From Eubacterium sp. (GTDB lineage Bacteria; Bacillota; Clostridia; Oscillospirales; Acutalibacteraceae): a stretch of 38,674 nt of DNA. The notes beneath the pieces are model-generated. The model had not been told where the DNA came from and did no database searches. It saw nothing but the letters and a program-made list of their open reading frames with translations. This document shows, one piece after another, positions 7,199 through 15,026 of this stretch. The stretch covers positions 1 through 38,674 of the forward strand of contig JAFSTE010000004.1 in NCBI GenBank assembly GCA_017450645.1, read 5' to 3'. Position 1 is the first letter of the stretch, and every line of letters begins with the position of its first letter. The position numbers were made by a program, and so were the translations under genes.

Positions 7199-8608
7199 AT
7201 GAAAAAAACATTATCGGTATTTATTGCCTTAATTATAGCCTGCGCGGGTATTTTCAGCGTAAATATCAGCGCTTTTGCAAAAAAAACAGAAAACGAGCCT
7301 CTTTATAAGGTAAGCTCTAAAGTCTACGCAGACGCGTATATGCTTATTAATCTCGACGACGACAGCTTTCCGGTTATCGCCGCTAAGAATATGAACAAAA
7401 AGAAGTATCCCGCGTCGCTGACGAAAATTGCTACCGCGATGGTCGTACTTAATAATGTTAAAGACTTAAAGGCTAAGACGACTGTTAGCGAGTCGGCGCT
7501 CCTTGTGCTCGCTAATACGGGCGCTCAGGTCGCAGGACTTGAAGTAGGGGAGAAAATCAGCATAGAAAAGCTTCTGACCTTAACTATGGTGCACTCCGCG
7601 TGCGACGCCTGCGAGGTGCTTGCGGAGTATGTTGCGGGTACGGTCAGCGACTTTGTTAAGATGATGAACGACTGGGCTAAGTCCATCGGATGCGAGCATA
7701 CTAACTTCGTAAACTGCGACGGACTTCACAGCGACGACCATTATACAACCCCTGCCGATATGGCAAAAATGACGCTTGAAGCGATGAAAAACGAGGACTT
7801 TATGACCTTTGCCACAACGACTGAGGTCAAGTATAAAGGTCTTACGCTTATACATACTAATTTTATGCTGCATAAGCCGCATCTCAGCTATTATTATGAG
7901 TACGCTGAAGGTATCAAAACCGGCTCCACCGACGAGGCGGGCTACTGCGTAATTACCAAGGCTGCGAAGGACGGTTACAACTACCTTGCCATTGTTATGG
8001 ACTCGCCTATAAGAAAAATCGGCGGCTATGATACGAAATGCTCGTTTATCGACGCGGCGACGCTTTTTGACTGGGCGTTCGACTCGCTGAAATACTCTAA
8101 GGTCATACGGATGAACGACCTTGTGAGCGAGCTTCCCGTTAAAAACGGCAGGGACGCGGACACTATACAGCTTGTGGCGCAGGACGATGTTACAACTCTT
8201 GTGCCTGTGTCGCTCGACCCGTCTGCAGTTATGATAAAACCCGTCAACGCTCCCGAAACGCTTGACGCGCCGATTTCGCAGGGCGAAAAAATCTGTAAGG
8301 CGGATATAATCTACGGCGGAAAGGTTATTGCTAAGGTTAATCTCGTAGCTGCAAAATCCGTTGAGCTGTCAACATTTTTGACTATCACTAACGCGATTAA
8401 GAGCTTTTTCGGCCAGAAGATTATACTTGTAATTCTGCTTCTTATGATACTGTGCGTAGTGCTTTATATTGTAGTTTTCGCTAACAGAATGCGAAAGGAC
8501 AAAAAGCGTATCGCCGAAAAGAAGCGCCGTCAGCGCGAACTCGAGGAGCAAATCAACCGCGAATACTACGGCGACGACTACCTGCCACCTCCAACGCGGA
8601 GAAAATAA
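7199..8608 (+). CDS. D-alanyl-D-alanine carboxypeptidase (peptidase S11, DacF-like)
   Basis: Trims the terminal D-Ala from peptidoglycan stem peptides at the outer face of the membrane. The N-terminus has a signal peptide (basic MKK, hydrophobic core, cleavage probably after SAFA). The penicillin-binding motifs follow: SLTK at residues 73-76 with the nucleophilic serine, and KTG at 240-242. The middle motif, normally SxN (SGN), reads S133-A-C135. The C-terminus has a membrane helix (about 408-430) followed by a long, highly charged cytoplasmic tail of basic and acidic residues. The 469 residues include this extra tail. The ribosome binding site is weak. It stands alone with its own promoter; the next 300 bases hold repeats and the infC leader. 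Confidence 0.9.
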   Translation: MKKTLSVFIALIIACAGIFSVNISAFAKKTENEPLYKVSSKVYADAYMLINLDDDSFPVIAAKNMNKKKYPASLTKIATAMVVLNNVKDLKAKTTVSESALLVLANTGAQVAGLEVGEKISIEKLLTLTMVHSACDACEVLAEYVAGTVSDFVKMMNDWAKSIGCEHTNFVNCDGLHSDDHYTTPADMAKMTLEAMKNEDFMTFATTTEVKYKGLTLIHTNFMLHKPHLSYYYEYAEGIKTGSTDEAGYCVITKAAKDGYNYLAIVMDSPIRKIGGYDTKCSFIDAATLFDWAFDSLKYSKVIRMNDLVSELPVKNGRDADTIQLVAQDDVTTLVPVSLDPSAVMIKPVNAPETLDAPISQGEKICKADIIYGGKVIAKVNLVAAKSVELSTFLTITNAIKSFFGQKIILVILLLMILCVVLYIVVFANRMRKDKKRIAEKKRRQRELEEQINREYYGDDYLPPPTRRK

Positions 8609-8614
8609 TAATAA

Positions 8615-8699
8615 TCAGGTGTGGACAGCGTCCCCTTGGAGCGGGCGCCAGACCCTTTTGTCAGCTGCGCTGACATTTCCCCTATCAGGGGAATCACCC
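8615..8699. repeat. Interspersed modular hairpin repeat, type B copy 2
   Basis: Begins with GGTGTGGACAGCGTCC. It contains GTCAGC-tgc-GCTGAC (8660-8674) and CCCCT-atc-AGGGG (8679-8691), in the same order and context as the hairpins at 139-172 but with different, still paired, arms. Short ORFs drawn across it are artefacts. Confidence 0.75.
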
Positions 8700-8735
8700 T
8701 TAATTCTCAATTCTCAATTTTCAATTCTCCATTCA
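8700..8735. repeat. AATTCTCAATT-type short repeat (type D)
   Basis: About four AATTCTC/AATTTTC words in a row. Related runs lie at 25985-26016 (opposite orientation) and 26070-26100. Confidence 0.6.
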
Positions 8736-8744
8736 AAAAAGGGC

Positions 8745-8773
8745 TTGACAAGTCCTTTTTTATATGCTATTAT
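8745..8773 (+). promoter_or_regulatory. Sigma-A promoter of infC-rpmI-rplT
   Basis: TTGACA (8745-8750), a 17-base spacer and TATTAT (8768-8773). It predicts a leader of about 150 bases before infC. Confidence 0.85.
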
Positions 8774-8779
8774 ATTCGC

Positions 8780-8919
8780 ACAACAAAGCAGAACGCAGTC
8801 CGTTCTCCCCTCCAGCGTTAGTAAAGAGGGCAATACTTATTGATTACACTATAAGTACGGACATTCTGCGTGTTCGTACTTTTTTTGGGCTATAAACCCT
8901 AAGCTAAAGAAAATGAGAG
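8780..8919 (+). ncRNA. infC leader with attenuator, L20-leader type
   Basis: An intrinsic terminator, AAGTACG/CGTACT followed by TTTTTT, lies at 8853-8886, before the coding region. An upstream segment, GCAGAACGCAGTCCG (8788-8802), can instead pair with CGGACATTCTGC (8858-8869) inside the terminator hairpin, apart from a small bulge; it can also close on itself as GAACG/CGTTC (8791-8805). This is a classic either/or attenuator. In other Firmicutes the same operon is controlled by ribosomal protein L20 binding its leader; equivalence here is inferred from position and architecture, not from a model search. Confidence 0.75.
8853..8886 (+). terminator. Attenuator terminator in the infC leader
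   Basis: AAGTACG (8853-8859) pairs with CGTACTT (8875-8881), and a six-T run starts at 8881. It sits 43 bases before the likely infC start codon, so read-through is required for expression. Confidence 0.82.
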
Positions 8920-8928
8920 GTGTTTTTT

Positions 8929-9450
8929 ATCAGCAAGGATGCTCCACAACTTAACGGCGAAATCAGGGACAAGGAAGTTCGCGTTATTTCCGACACAGGT
9001 GAACAGCTTGGCATTATGAGCGCTAAAGAGGCTCAGCAGCTTGCCGACGCCAAAGGTGTAGATTTAGTTAAAATCGCTCCGCAGGCTAAGCCCCCTGTTG
9101 TAAAGATAATGGATTATTCCAAGTTCAGATACGAACAGTCAAAGCGCGAAAAAGAAAATCGCAAAAAGCAAAAAACTGTTGAAACTAAGGAAATCAGACT
9201 GTCTATCAACATTGACATCGGCGACTTTAACACTAAGTTAAACCAGGCTCGCAGATTTCTGTCAAAGGGCGATAAGGTTAAGGTTTCTATAAGGCTCAGA
9301 GGTCGTGAGATGGCTCACAGTGACCTTGCGGTTGAGAATATGCTGCGCTTTGCAGACGAGCTTGGCGAGGAAGCAACTATTGATAAAAAGCCGAAGCTCG
9401 AGGGCAGACAGGTACTTATGTTTATGTCGCCCAAGGCTTCTAACAAATAA
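8929..9450 (+). CDS. infC: Translation initiation factor IF-3, likely ATC start
   Basis: Binds the 30S subunit, discriminates against wrong start codons and keeps subunits apart. The sequence has the full IF-3 pattern: N-domain with IRDKEVRVISDTGEQLGIM, a basic linker and a C-domain rich in RLRGREMAHSDLA. The nearest standard start, GTG at 8920, lies inside the ribosome binding site GAGGTG (8917-8922), so it cannot be used with it. ATC at 8929 is spaced 6 bases from that site and gives a product beginning SKDAPQLN after the initiator. Known infC genes use AUU or similar codons, which IF-3 itself rejects, giving autoregulation. Gene callers will place the start at 8920. First gene of infC-rpmI-rplT. 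Confidence 0.93.
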   Translation: MSKDAPQLNGEIRDKEVRVISDTGEQLGIMSAKEAQQLADAKGVDLVKIAPQAKPPVVKIMDYSKFRYEQSKREKENRKKQKTVETKEIRLSINIDIGDFNTKLNQARRFLSKGDKVKVSIRLRGREMAHSDLAVENMLRFADELGEEATIDKKPKLEGRQVLMFMSPKASNK

Positions 9451-9478
9451 GTTAATTAATTTTACGGAGGAATAAATT

Positions 9479-9676
9479 ATGCCAAAAATTAAGACACACA
9501 GCGGTGCTAAAAAGCGTTTTAAGACCACTAAGAGCGGCAAGGTTAAGAGATCACACGCTTACACATCTCACATCCTTACCAAAAAGTCCACTAAGCGTAA
9601 GAGAAATCTTCGCAAGCAGTCTGTAGCTGATGTAACAAATCAGAAGCAGTGCAAGAGACTTATCCCTTATAAATAA
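9479..9676 (+). CDS. rpmI: 50S ribosomal protein L35
   Basis: A 65-residue, very basic protein beginning [15 protein letters not shown], the standard L35 signature, with [19 protein letters not shown] in the middle. ACGGAGG precedes the ATG. It sits between infC and rplT, the usual order. Its codon use is strongly biased, as for highly expressed genes. Confidence 0.97.
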   Translation: MPKIKTHSGAKKRFKTTKSGKVKRSHAYTSHILTKKSTKRKRNLRKQSVADVTNQKQCKRLIPYK

Positions 9677-9721
9677 TTCAGATTTTAACGCATTTTTATA
9701 CACAAACGGAGGTAAATAACT

Positions 9722-10075
9722 ATGGCAAGAGTTAAAGGCGCTATGGCTACTCGCAAAAGAAGAAAAAAGGTATTAAAGGCTGCTAAGGGTTACTACGGCT
9801 CGAAGCACGCTCTGTTCAAGACAGCTAAGCAGGCTGTTATGAAGAGCGGTCAGTATGCATATATCGGCAGAAAGCAGAAGAAGAGAGATTTCAGAAGAAT
9901 GTGGATTACCCGTATTTCAGCTGCTTGCAAGGCAAACGGTATGAACTACTCAACATTTATGAACGGTCTCAAGAAGGCAAATATCGACCTTAACAGAAAG
10001 ATGCTTTCGGAGATTGCTATTTCTGACCCGACTGCATTTACAGCACTCACAGAAGCAGCAAAGGCAGCTTTATAA
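9722..10075 (+). CDS. rplT: 50S ribosomal protein L20
   Basis: A 117-residue basic protein starting [16 protein letters not shown]. The long basic N-terminal helix (first ~60 residues) is followed by the globular part with [15 protein letters not shown] and [15 protein letters not shown]20 is an early assembly protein of the 50S subunit and the usual feedback repressor of this operon. ACGGAGG precedes the start. Last gene of the operon; a terminator follows. Confidence 0.97.
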   Translation: MARVKGAMATRKRRKKVLKAAKGYYGSKHALFKTAKQAVMKSGQYAYIGRKQKKRDFRRMWITRISAACKANGMNYSTFMNGLKKANIDLNRKMLSEIAISDPTAFTALTEAAKAAL

Positions 10076-10082
10076 TTGAGCT

Positions 10083-10109
10083 AAAGGACTCCCTGAGGGG
10101 AGTCTTTTT
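10083..10109 (+). terminator. Intrinsic terminator after rplT
   Basis: GACTCCC (10087-10093) pairs with GGGAGTC (10098-10104), with A-T extension and five T's. Confidence 0.88.
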
Positions 10110-10171
10110 ATGTGCTTTCCGGGCTGAAACTTGCCTTAATATTACAAAATATTAAAAAATGAAATTTACTA

Positions 10172-10200
10172 TTGAATTTTAAGATAAGATACTGTATATT
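10172..10200 (+). promoter_or_regulatory. Candidate promoter of the SPOUT methylase-dprA unit
   Basis: TTGAAT (10172-10177), a 17-base spacer and TATATT (10195-10200) in an AT-rich gap just after a terminator. Confidence 0.55.
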
Positions 10201-10288
10201 ATATAAATAATAAAAGACAAGTGATTTGTTTAAACGAATAATGGGCTTTGCTCGAAAACAGCACGACAGGTGTATGGGAGAAATCACA

Positions 10289-11056
10289 GTGGAAACTATC
10301 AGCAGTAAATCTAATACTATAATTAAGGACACAAAAAAGCTGTTGACCTCTTCATCGGCAAGGCAAAAGAATTCTTTGTTCGTGCTTGAGGGCGCAAGGC
10401 TATGTTTTGATGTCCTTAATTCTGTTTATAGAGTAAGATATCTGTTGCTTACGCAAAAGGCGATGGATAAATACGCCGACAGAATTGACAGCCTGATTGC
10501 TGTTTCGGATAAGGCATATATCATTACGGACGAGATTAATTCTAAGCTTTCGGATACCGCCACTCCGCAAGGTATTTACGCCGTCTGCGAAATGACGGAG
10601 CAAAAGGTTGAGTTAAAGAATAAGGTGGTTGCGCTTGACAGGGTGCAGGACCCGTCGAATGTCGGCGCTCTTATCCGCACCGCCGAAGCGCTCGGTATCG
10701 ACAGCATAATTCTTTACGATTGCTGCGATATTTATAACCCTAAGGCGCTGAGAGCGTCAATGGGCTCGGTGCTTAGGCTCGGCTGTGTTCAGTGCGACAG
10801 CCTGGCGGATACCTTAAATAACCTTAAGGACGAGTATAAAATCTATTCAACCGTACCGCAGAGAGATGCAAAAAGCATTACCGAAATCGACTTCACTGCC
10901 CCCTCGGTATGCGTTATCGGCAACGAGGCTAACGGCGTTGAGGAAAACATTAAGGCGCTCAGCGACGAGCTTATTACAATTCCCATGCTCGGCAGGGCAG
11001 AGAGCCTTAACGCAGGTGTTGCGGGCGCAATCACTATGTGGGAAATGATGAGGTAA
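10289..11056 (+). CDS. TrmH-family (SPOUT) RNA 2'-O-methyltransferase
   Basis: Uses S-adenosylmethionine to methylate a ribose in rRNA or tRNA; the exact nucleotide cannot be told. The N-terminal substrate-binding part (about 1-95) contains LFVLEGARL. The SPOUT knot carries all three motifs: ALDRVQDPSNVGALIRTAEA (motif 1), CVIGNEANGVEE (motif 2) and IPMLGRAESLNAGVAGAI (motif 3). The start is uncertain. TTG 10226 and ATGs 10241 and 10274 are in frame, but only GTG 10289 has a well spaced GGGAG, and it gives the family-typical N-terminus (initiator, then ETISSKSN). Followed after 4 bases by dprA, so probably co-transcribed. Confidence 0.88.
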   Translation: METISSKSNTIIKDTKKLLTSSSARQKNSLFVLEGARLCFDVLNSVYRVRYLLLTQKAMDKYADRIDSLIAVSDKAYIITDEINSKLSDTATPQGIYAVCEMTEQKVELKNKVVALDRVQDPSNVGALIRTAEALGIDSIILYDCCDIYNPKALRASMGSVLRLGCVQCDSLADTLNNLKDEYKIYSTVPQRDAKSITEIDFTAPSVCVIGNEANGVEENIKALSDELITIPMLGRAESLNAGVAGAITMWEMMR

Positions 11057-11060
11057 CGCG

Positions 11061-12230
11061 ATGTGCGAGGTAAAATACTGGGTCTGGCTTTCGCTCTGCC
11101 TCGGCGCAGGCGCTAAGATAAAAGAGCTGCTCGACTACTTTTCGACACCTAAAAAGATTTATGAGTCGGACATATTTGACTATCACGACTCAGACTTAAT
11201 CAGCGAAGCTAAGCTTGACTCAATCGCAAAGTACAGCCTTGAGGACGCGTGCAGGATAATTGATGTTTGCGAACAAAACGGCTGGGATATTATAGCGTAC
11301 GACGACATAAGATACCCGGATATCTTAAAGGATATTTCAAATCCGCCCGCCGTACTTTATGTAAACGGCGAGATGCCCGATTTTGACAACGCTCTTACAA
11401 TAGCCGTTGTAGGCACGCGCAAGGCGTCGCCGTATGCAAAAAAGGCAGCCGAGGTTATTTCTAAAGAGCTTGCCGAAAGCGGCGCGATTATTGTAAGCGG
11501 CGGCGCGCTCGGTATTGACTCCGCGGCGCATCTCGGCGCAATAAAAGCTAAGGGCAAAACCGTTGCCGTGCTCGGCTGCGGACTCGCGTCAAATTATCTT
11601 AAAACAAATAAAGAGTTAAGAGAACAGATTATAAACAGCGGCGGCGCTGTAATTTCAGAGTTTGCCCCTTCGGTTGGCGCGGGCAAGCACACCTTCCCGA
11701 TAAGAAACAGAATAATAAGCGGTCTTTCAAGGGGCGTTCTTGTAGCTGAGTCAGCAAACAAAGGCGGCTCGCTCATAACCGCGGAATGTGCAAAAAAGCA
11801 GGGCAGGGATGTTTTTGCAATCCCCGGCTCGATATTCGACACTGCGTTTTGCGGTAATAATAATCTTATCGACGAGGGCGCGTATGTCGTTACGGGAGCA
11901 CACAGCGTGCTTAAGCACTATGCCTTTGATTATCCCGAGCTTAATCCCGCCGTGCCTGAAACGGTCTATAATCTGCCTTCCGACAGACAGTACACATTTG
12001 ATAACATTGTGTCCGAGCGCAAGGCGGAAAACGAAAGGCAGGAGCAGGCTTTAACGCTTAGCGAAAACGAACGCAAGGTATATTACGCGCTCAGCGATGA
12101 ATATATAAACATAGAGGTGCTGCAAAGTGAAACCGGGCTGCCTTCTTCGATGCTGATGGCTATGCTGTCGCTGCTTGAATCCAAGGGGCTTGCCGAAAAC
12201 AAGGGCAGCGTTCTATTCAGAAAAAAGTAA
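11061..12230 (+). CDS. dprA: DNA-processing protein DprA (Smf)
   Basis: Binds incoming single-stranded DNA during natural transformation and loads RecA. The 389 residues show an N-terminal helical part (about 1-80), the Rossmann-like core with VVGTRKASPYAKKAAE, SGGALGIDSAAHLGAI, FPIRNRIISGLSRGVLVAE and GSLITAECAKKQGRDVFA, and a C-terminal winged-helix segment beginning near LTLSENERKVYYALS. The ATG lies 4 bases after the methylase stop. dprA next to topA is a common Firmicute pair. Presence of dprA does not prove competence; no other competence gene is in the window. Confidence 0.95.
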   Translation: MCEVKYWVWLSLCLGAGAKIKELLDYFSTPKKIYESDIFDYHDSDLISEAKLDSIAKYSLEDACRIIDVCEQNGWDIIAYDDIRYPDILKDISNPPAVLYVNGEMPDFDNALTIAVVGTRKASPYAKKAAEVISKELAESGAIIVSGGALGIDSAAHLGAIKAKGKTVAVLGCGLASNYLKTNKELREQIINSGGAVISEFAPSVGAGKHTFPIRNRIISGLSRGVLVAESANKGGSLITAECAKKQGRDVFAIPGSIFDTAFCGNNNLIDEGAYVVTGAHSVLKHYAFDYPELNPAVPETVYNLPSDRQYTFDNIVSERKAENERQEQALTLSENERKVYYALSDEYINIEVLQSETGLPSSMLMAMLSLLESKGLAENKGSVLFRKK

Positions 12231-12260
12231 TTTATATCCATTGAAAGGAAATAAACATAT

Positions 12261-14363
12261 ATGTCAAAATTAGTAATTGTAGAGTCGCCTGCAAAGGCAA
12301 AGAACATTAAAGGCTATCTCGGCGCAGGCTACGATGTAGTAGCTTCTATGGGACATGTTCGCGACCTTCCCGCAGCACGACTCAGTGTTGATGTATCAAA
12401 TAACTTTGAGCCCAAGTATGCGGTTATCAAGGGTAAGGAGAATTTTGTAACCGACCTTAAAAAGAAGGCGGACAAAGCCGACTATGTCTATCTCGCAACC
12501 GACCCCGACCGCGAGGGAGAGGCTATTTCGTGGCACCTTGCATATCTTTTAGGGCTTGACCTTGACGAAAAGAACAGGGTGACCTTTAACGAGATTACAA
12601 AAACGGGCGTCCAAAAAGGTATGGCGAACCCGAGAGAGCTTGACATCGACCTTGTTAACGCTCAGCAGGCGCGCCGTATTCTCGACAGACTTATCGGCTA
12701 CAAGCTCTCTCCCTTTGTAAGCCAGAAAATCAGACGCGGTCTCTCCGCAGGTCGTGTTCAGTCCGTTGCGCTCAGGCTCGTTGTTGACAGAGAGAACGAA
12801 ATCAGAGCCTTTAAGCCCGAGGAATACTGGTCGGTGGACGCTAAGTTCACTAACCCGCCCGACAGAAAGACTTTCAGCGCAATTCTTGTGTCCGACCCCG
12901 AGGGCAATAAGCTTAAGCTCGGCGAAAAGAATATCGAGAATAAAGAACAGTCGGACAAAATCCTTGCTGACCTTGACGGTGCGGAGTATGTTGTGACCTC
13001 AGTAAAAAAGGGTACAAGGAAAAAGAATCCCACACCTCCGTTCATCACCTCAACTCTTCAGCAGGAGGCGTCGCGCAGACTCTCCTTCCAGGCTAAGCGC
13101 ACTATGAAGGCTGCTCAGGAGCTTTACGAGGGCGTTGATGTTAAGGGTATGGGCACAGTCGGTCTTATTACCTATATGCGTACCGACTCGCTTCGTATCT
13201 CCGAGGACGCAAGAGCTGCGGGTAACGCGTACATCCTTAAGGCTTACGGCGAAAAGTATCTCCCCGCAAAGCCGAGATACTATAAAACCAAGGGCAACGC
13301 GCAGGACGGTCACGAGGCTATCAGACCGTCAATGCCTAATGTTACTCCCGACAGCGTTAAGGACTCGCTGACATCAGACCAGTACAAGATTTATAAGCTC
13401 ATCTGGGAGCGCTTCACAGCTTCTCTTATGGAGTCCTGCCAGCAGGAAACCATGAAGATTGAGATTGAAGCTAACGGCTATATCTTTAACGCAACCGGCT
13501 ACACAGTTAAGTTTGACGGCTTTACCGCGCTTTATGAGGAGAAGACCGACGATGCGTCTAAGAGCCAGGCAGAAGCACCGCTTCCGCCTATGACTAAAGG
13601 CGATGTGCTCAGGCTCAAGTCAATCCTCGGCAATCAGCACTTTACCCAGCCGCCCGCAAGATATACCGAAGCGTCGCTCACCAAAGCGCTCGAGGAAAAC
13701 GGCGTCGGCAGACCGTCAACATATGTTACGATTACTTCAACTATTCTTGCTAAGGAATATGTTGTTCGCGAGGGCAAGCAGTTCGTTCCTACCGAGCTCG
13801 GCGAGGCGGTAACTAATCTGCTTAAGGATAAGCTCCCGAACATCGTTAATGTTAAATATACCTCTAAAATGGAGGACGACCTCGACAAACTCGACTCGGG
13901 CGAAAAGGATTATATTGATATGATTCGCCTTTACTATAACGATTTTGAAGAGCCGCTCGAAAAGGCTAAGCAGGATATGCAGGGCGTTAAGATTAAGCTT
14001 AAGGAAGAAGAAACCGATGTTGTCTGCGACAAGTGCGGACGCAATATGGTTATCAAGGTCGGCAGATTCGGCAAGTTCCTTGCCTGCCCGGGCTATCCCG
14101 AGTGTAAGAACACTAAACCTCTTGTCTTTAAGACTAACGCAAAGTGCCCCGACTGCGGCGGCGATGTTATAGAAAAAAAGACGAGGAGAGGTTCAAGCTT
14201 CTACGGCTGTTCGAATTATCCTAAGTGTAACTTTATGACCTGGGATTTACCCACCGACGAGGTGTGCCCGAACTGTGGCAAATCTCTCTTCCGCAAAAAA
14301 GGCGGCGGACTCTACTGCCCCGATAAAGAGGGCTGCGGCTTCACCAAGTCAAAGAAAAAATAA
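12261..14363 (+). CDS. topA: DNA topoisomerase I
   Basis: Relaxes negative supercoils through a 5'-phosphotyrosine intermediate. The 700 residues contain a Toprim domain at the N-terminus (LVIVESPAKAKNIKGYL; DPDREGEAISWHL with the acidic metal site) and the catalytic tyrosine in GLITYMRTDSLR (Tyr305). The C-terminus has three zinc ribbons: CDKCG...CPGYPEC, CPDCG...CSNYPKC, and CPNCG...CPDKEGC. AAAGGAAAT precedes the ATG. It follows dprA after 30 bases. In many Firmicutes topA is directly followed by trmFO; here a four-helix-bundle gene and repeats lie between. Confidence 0.97.
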   Translation: MSKLVIVESPAKAKNIKGYLGAGYDVVASMGHVRDLPAARLSVDVSNNFEPKYAVIKGKENFVTDLKKKADKADYVYLATDPDREGEAISWHLAYLLGLDLDEKNRVTFNEITKTGVQKGMANPRELDIDLVNAQQARRILDRLIGYKLSPFVSQKIRRGLSAGRVQSVALRLVVDRENEIRAFKPEEYWSVDAKFTNPPDRKTFSAILVSDPEGNKLKLGEKNIENKEQSDKILADLDGAEYVVTSVKKGTRKKNPTPPFITSTLQQEASRRLSFQAKRTMKAAQELYEGVDVKGMGTVGLITYMRTDSLRISEDARAAGNAYILKAYGEKYLPAKPRYYKTKGNAQDGHEAIRPSMPNVTPDSVKDSLTSDQYKIYKLIWERFTASLMESCQQETMKIEIEANGYIFNATGYTVKFDGFTALYEEKTDDASKSQAEAPLPPMTKGDVLRLKSILGNQHFTQPPARYTEASLTKALEENGVGRPSTYVTITSTILAKEYVVREGKQFVPTELGEAVTNLLKDKLPNIVNVKYTSKMEDDLDKLDSGEKDYIDMIRLYYNDFEEPLEKAKQDMQGVKIKLKEEETDVVCDKCGRNMVIKVGRFGKFLACPGYPECKNTKPLVFKTNAKCPDCGGDVIEKKTRRGSSFYGCSNYPKCNFMTWDLPTDEVCPNCGKSLFRKKGGGLYCPDKEGCGFTKSKKK

Positions 14364-14380
14364 TCGCAGATTATTTTTCC

Positions 14381-14440
14381 GGCTATGAGCTTGGAGCCAT
14401 GAGCTATGAGCTTATGGTTACTCGCTTTGCTCGGACAATT
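14381..14440. repeat. AGCT-rich interspersed repeat, type C copy
   Basis: Direct words GCTATGAGCTT and GAGCCATGAGC, then GGTTACTCGCTTTGCTCGGACAATTA. It is nearly the same as 29448-29509, and in both cases it ends in TCGGACAATTAT. Confidence 0.7.
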
Positions 14441-14460
14441 ATAAGGATAAGGTGATTGTT

Positions 14461-14829
14461 ATGCCTTGGAGAGATTATAAGGAACTAAAAATCTGGCAAA
14501 AGTCAATGGCGCTTGTTGACGAGGTGTATAAGCTGATTTCAAAATTGCCAAGCGATGAAAAGTATGCACTTGCTTCTCAAATAAGAAGGGCAGTAGTTTC
14601 TGTTCCTTCAAATATTGCAGAAGGTAATGCAAGGTCATCTCAAAAAGAGTTTGTACATTTTTTGGAAATATCAAAGGGTTCTTTGTTTGAACTTGACACA
14701 CAGCTTATGATTTGCCAAAGACAGAATTATTTAACAAAAGAAGAAACAGATAGTGTCTTAGTACAAACTGATGAATTGATAAAAATGCTTTCTAAGCTGA
14801 TTATCAAAATAAACGAAACTAACAGCTAA
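14461..14829 (+). CDS. Four-helix-bundle protein (S23/23S rRNA intervening-sequence family)
   Basis: A 122-residue, all-helical protein with the family pattern: YKELKIWQKSMALVDEVYK at the start, then QIRRAVVSVPSNIAEGNAR and FVHFLEISKGSLFELDTQL. Related proteins are encoded in intervening sequences of some 23S rRNA genes and as stand-alone genes; members of the wider fold serve as accessory proteins of diversity-generating retroelements. No rRNA, reverse transcriptase or template repeat is seen here. Function is unknown. ATG 14461 is chosen because AAGGATAAGG sits 8 bases upstream; GTG 14452 overlaps that site. Codon use is more A/T-rich than topA or trmFO, and repeats flank it on both sides, suggesting it arrived later. 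Confidence 0.85.
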   Translation: MPWRDYKELKIWQKSMALVDEVYKLISKLPSDEKYALASQIRRAVVSVPSNIAEGNARSSQKEFVHFLEISKGSLFELDTQLMICQRQNYLTKEETDSVLVQTDELIKMLSKLIIKINETNS

Positions 14830-14835
14830 TACAAT

Positions 14836-15014
14836 GGGTGTGGGCGTAGCCCACCCTCAAGCTCACAGCTCACAGCTCATAGCTTGTGACTAAATTGGGT
14901 GTGGGCGCAGCCCACCCTCAAGCTCACAGCTCACAGCTCACAGCTTGTGACTAAACTGGGTGTGGGCGCAGCCCACCCTCAAGCTCATAGCTCACAGCTC
15001 ATAGCTCTAAGCTA
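14836..15014. repeat. 61-bp tandem repeat, three units
   Basis: Units start at 14836, 14897 and 14958, giving a period of exactly 61. Each begins GGGTGTGGGCG-n-AGCCCACCCTC, which forms a GTGGGC/GCCCAC hairpin, continues with AAGCTCACAGCTCACAGCTCA and, in the first two units, ends CTTGTGACTAAA. The third unit runs into the trmFO leader. Units differ at only a few bases. Confidence 0.88.
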
Positions 15015-15026
15015 AATTTTTGAAGT

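Noticed and set aside
14461-14829. Diversity-generating retroelement accessory protein
   Set aside because: The fold family overlaps, but no reverse transcriptase, template repeat or variable repeat is nearby.
14836-15014. CRISPR array
   Set aside because: The 61-bp units are repeated in full with no unique spacers, and no cas gene is in the window.
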